From Methanobacteriota archaeon (lineage in GTDB: Archaea; Thermoplasmatota; E2; DHVEG-1): a stretch of DNA of 5,156 nt. Of the stretch, positions 4,785 to 5,156 are shown in pieces (positions within the stretch are counted from its first letter, which is position 1; each line of letters starts with the position of its first letter). The stretch spans positions 1 to 5,156 of the forward strand of contig JAPKYG010000111.1 in assembly GCA_026394435.1 (NCBI GenBank). The letters are read 5' to 3'. A program made the translations under genes and the position numbers. The notes beneath the pieces were generated by a model. It made no database searches. It was not told where the DNA came from and saw nothing but the letters and a program-made list of their open reading frames with translations.

Positions 4785-4793
4785 CTTATATAG
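4785..4793 (-). promoter_or_regulatory. TATA-like element in the 4676-4898 spacer
   Basis: The element reads CTATATAAG on the minus strand and CTTATATAG on the plus strand, so it could serve either direction. Leftward it would start transcription near 4763 for the Cys-rich gene. Rightward it would start near 4815, where there is no gene. Next to it, CCAGT occurs twice ten bases apart (4768-4772 and 4778-4782), about one helical turn, and TTCTT-TCG-AAGAA forms a small inverted repeat near 4755-4767. Confidence 0.45.
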
Positions 4794-4818
4794 TTTTGCA
4801 TTCTAAGATGTAAGAAAT

Positions 4819-4861
4819 AAAAAAAAATAAGGAGAAAAACAGCAGTTAGTAAGATGCTGCT
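4819..4861 (-). terminator. Terminator of the right-hand winged-helix gene
   Basis: On the minus strand, about 40 bases past the stop at 4899, AGCAG (4861-4857) pairs with CTGCT (4845-4841). Five Ts follow at 4839-4835, and after a short gap a second run of nine at 4827-4819. The short stem plus two T-tracts suits archaeal termination. Confidence 0.5.
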
Positions 4862-4898
4862 TTAAATATCATCCTGCGTGTCGTATGTAAAAGAAATG

Positions 4899-5156
4899 TT
4901 ATTTTAAGGCAACCTTAATTTTTGGTTCTTTTGCCCTTATTTTCTTACATTCGACTTTATTTTCTCTGGCAAGCCATCCAAGTGCACAGTATGCGTCAAC
5001 CTCAGTGATCTCTGCAACCTTTGCGAGCGTTGAGACGTCCACGTCGCCTTGTTTCGCAACAGTGTTCCAGACGGTCCCTGCATCCGTACCTATCTTCGGA
5101 GTTAAGTTGGTTTGTCCTATTATATACAGATTATTTTCTCGGCATATCTGGACTTC
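4899..5156 (-). CDS. Second tandem winged-helix (DUF2582-like) protein, 5' end outside window
   Basis: Reading leftward from the window edge, 85 residues are visible before the TAA at 4901-4899. They begin EVQICRENNLYIIGQTNL, which corresponds to the end of a first winged-helix domain. A complete second domain follows, with IGTDAGTVWNTV, then a helix-turn-helix and CALGWLARENKV. A basic tail, KKIRAKEPKIKVALK, ends the protein. The fragment aligns over its whole length with the second half of the 3141-3548 product; the linker GETNLGPFIGKDAG corresponds to GQTNLTPKIGTDAG. The two genes are therefore paralogues with the same two-domain plan. DNA binding is inferred from the fold. The start and promoter lie beyond 5156. 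Confidence 0.88.
   Translation of the reverse strand, partial: EVQICRENNLYIIGQTNLTPKIGTDAGTVWNTVAKQGDVDVSTLAKVAEITEVDAYCALGWLARENKVECKKIRAKEPKIKVALK

Larger units (their letters stand above)
4676..4898. other. 223-base spacer with regulatory-looking elements, no gene seen
   Basis: No coding frame longer than about 18 codons is convincing on either strand. The spacer holds the TATA element and direct repeat described separately, a terminator-like hairpin with T-tracts behind the right-hand winged-helix gene, and an unexplained stretch at 4680-4750 that is rich in A and T. A long leader or a small RNA is possible. Confidence 0.5.

Noticed and set aside
3204..4979. Three near-identical 18-20 base stretches (3204-3221, 3394-3413, 4960-4979) resembling spaced repeats
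   Set aside because: They encode the conserved GWLARE wing motif of three winged-helix domains; spacing is irregular and there are no CRISPR-like spacers.

Overview
The window looks like AT-rich archaeal DNA, most likely from a euryarchaeote, possibly of the Thermoplasmatota. Evidence includes TATA-type box A promoters placed about 25 bases before likely transcription starts, one apparently leaderless gene, GTG starts, and a full GGAGGTGA ribosome binding site. The gene families fit too: tandem DUF2582-type winged helices, a membrane-anchored Ig-like protein with an archaeal N-terminus, and tiny Cys-rich zinc proteins. The lineage is inferred from family memory, not tested by a search.

Layout. 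Bases 1-1442 are a complete-looking IS4-family insertion sequence with near-perfect terminal inverted repeats and an intact DDE transposase on the minus strand; the window opens exactly on its left end. A spacer (1443-1632) precedes a rightward gene for a 150-residue membrane-anchored extracellular Ig-like protein. Next come a 51-residue zinc-ribbon protein (2169-2324), apparently leaderless, and a 226-residue highly charged protein of unknown function (2439-3119). A leftward gene (3141-3548) encodes a double winged-helix protein. It is divergent from a rightward gamma-class carbonic anhydrase-like gene (3688-4206). A leftward cold-shock-domain gene (4219-4413), a leftward 64-residue Cys-rich protein (4481-4675), and the 3' part of a second double winged-helix gene (4899-5156, cut by the window edge) complete the window.

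How the genes relate. Most genes seem to be transcribed singly, each with its own candidate promoter, with convergent pairs ending 12-21 bases apart. The clearest possible regulatory link is the 139-base region between the winged-helix and carbonic anhydrase-like genes. There a TATGCTT(T/C)C motif sits in the same orientation just downstream of each opposing box A, which makes a shared operator plausible. The two winged-helix genes are paralogues. I see no defence system, CRISPR array, tRNA or rRNA. The least explained items are the charged 226-residue protein, the two Cys-rich miniproteins and the regulatory-looking spacer at 4676-4898.
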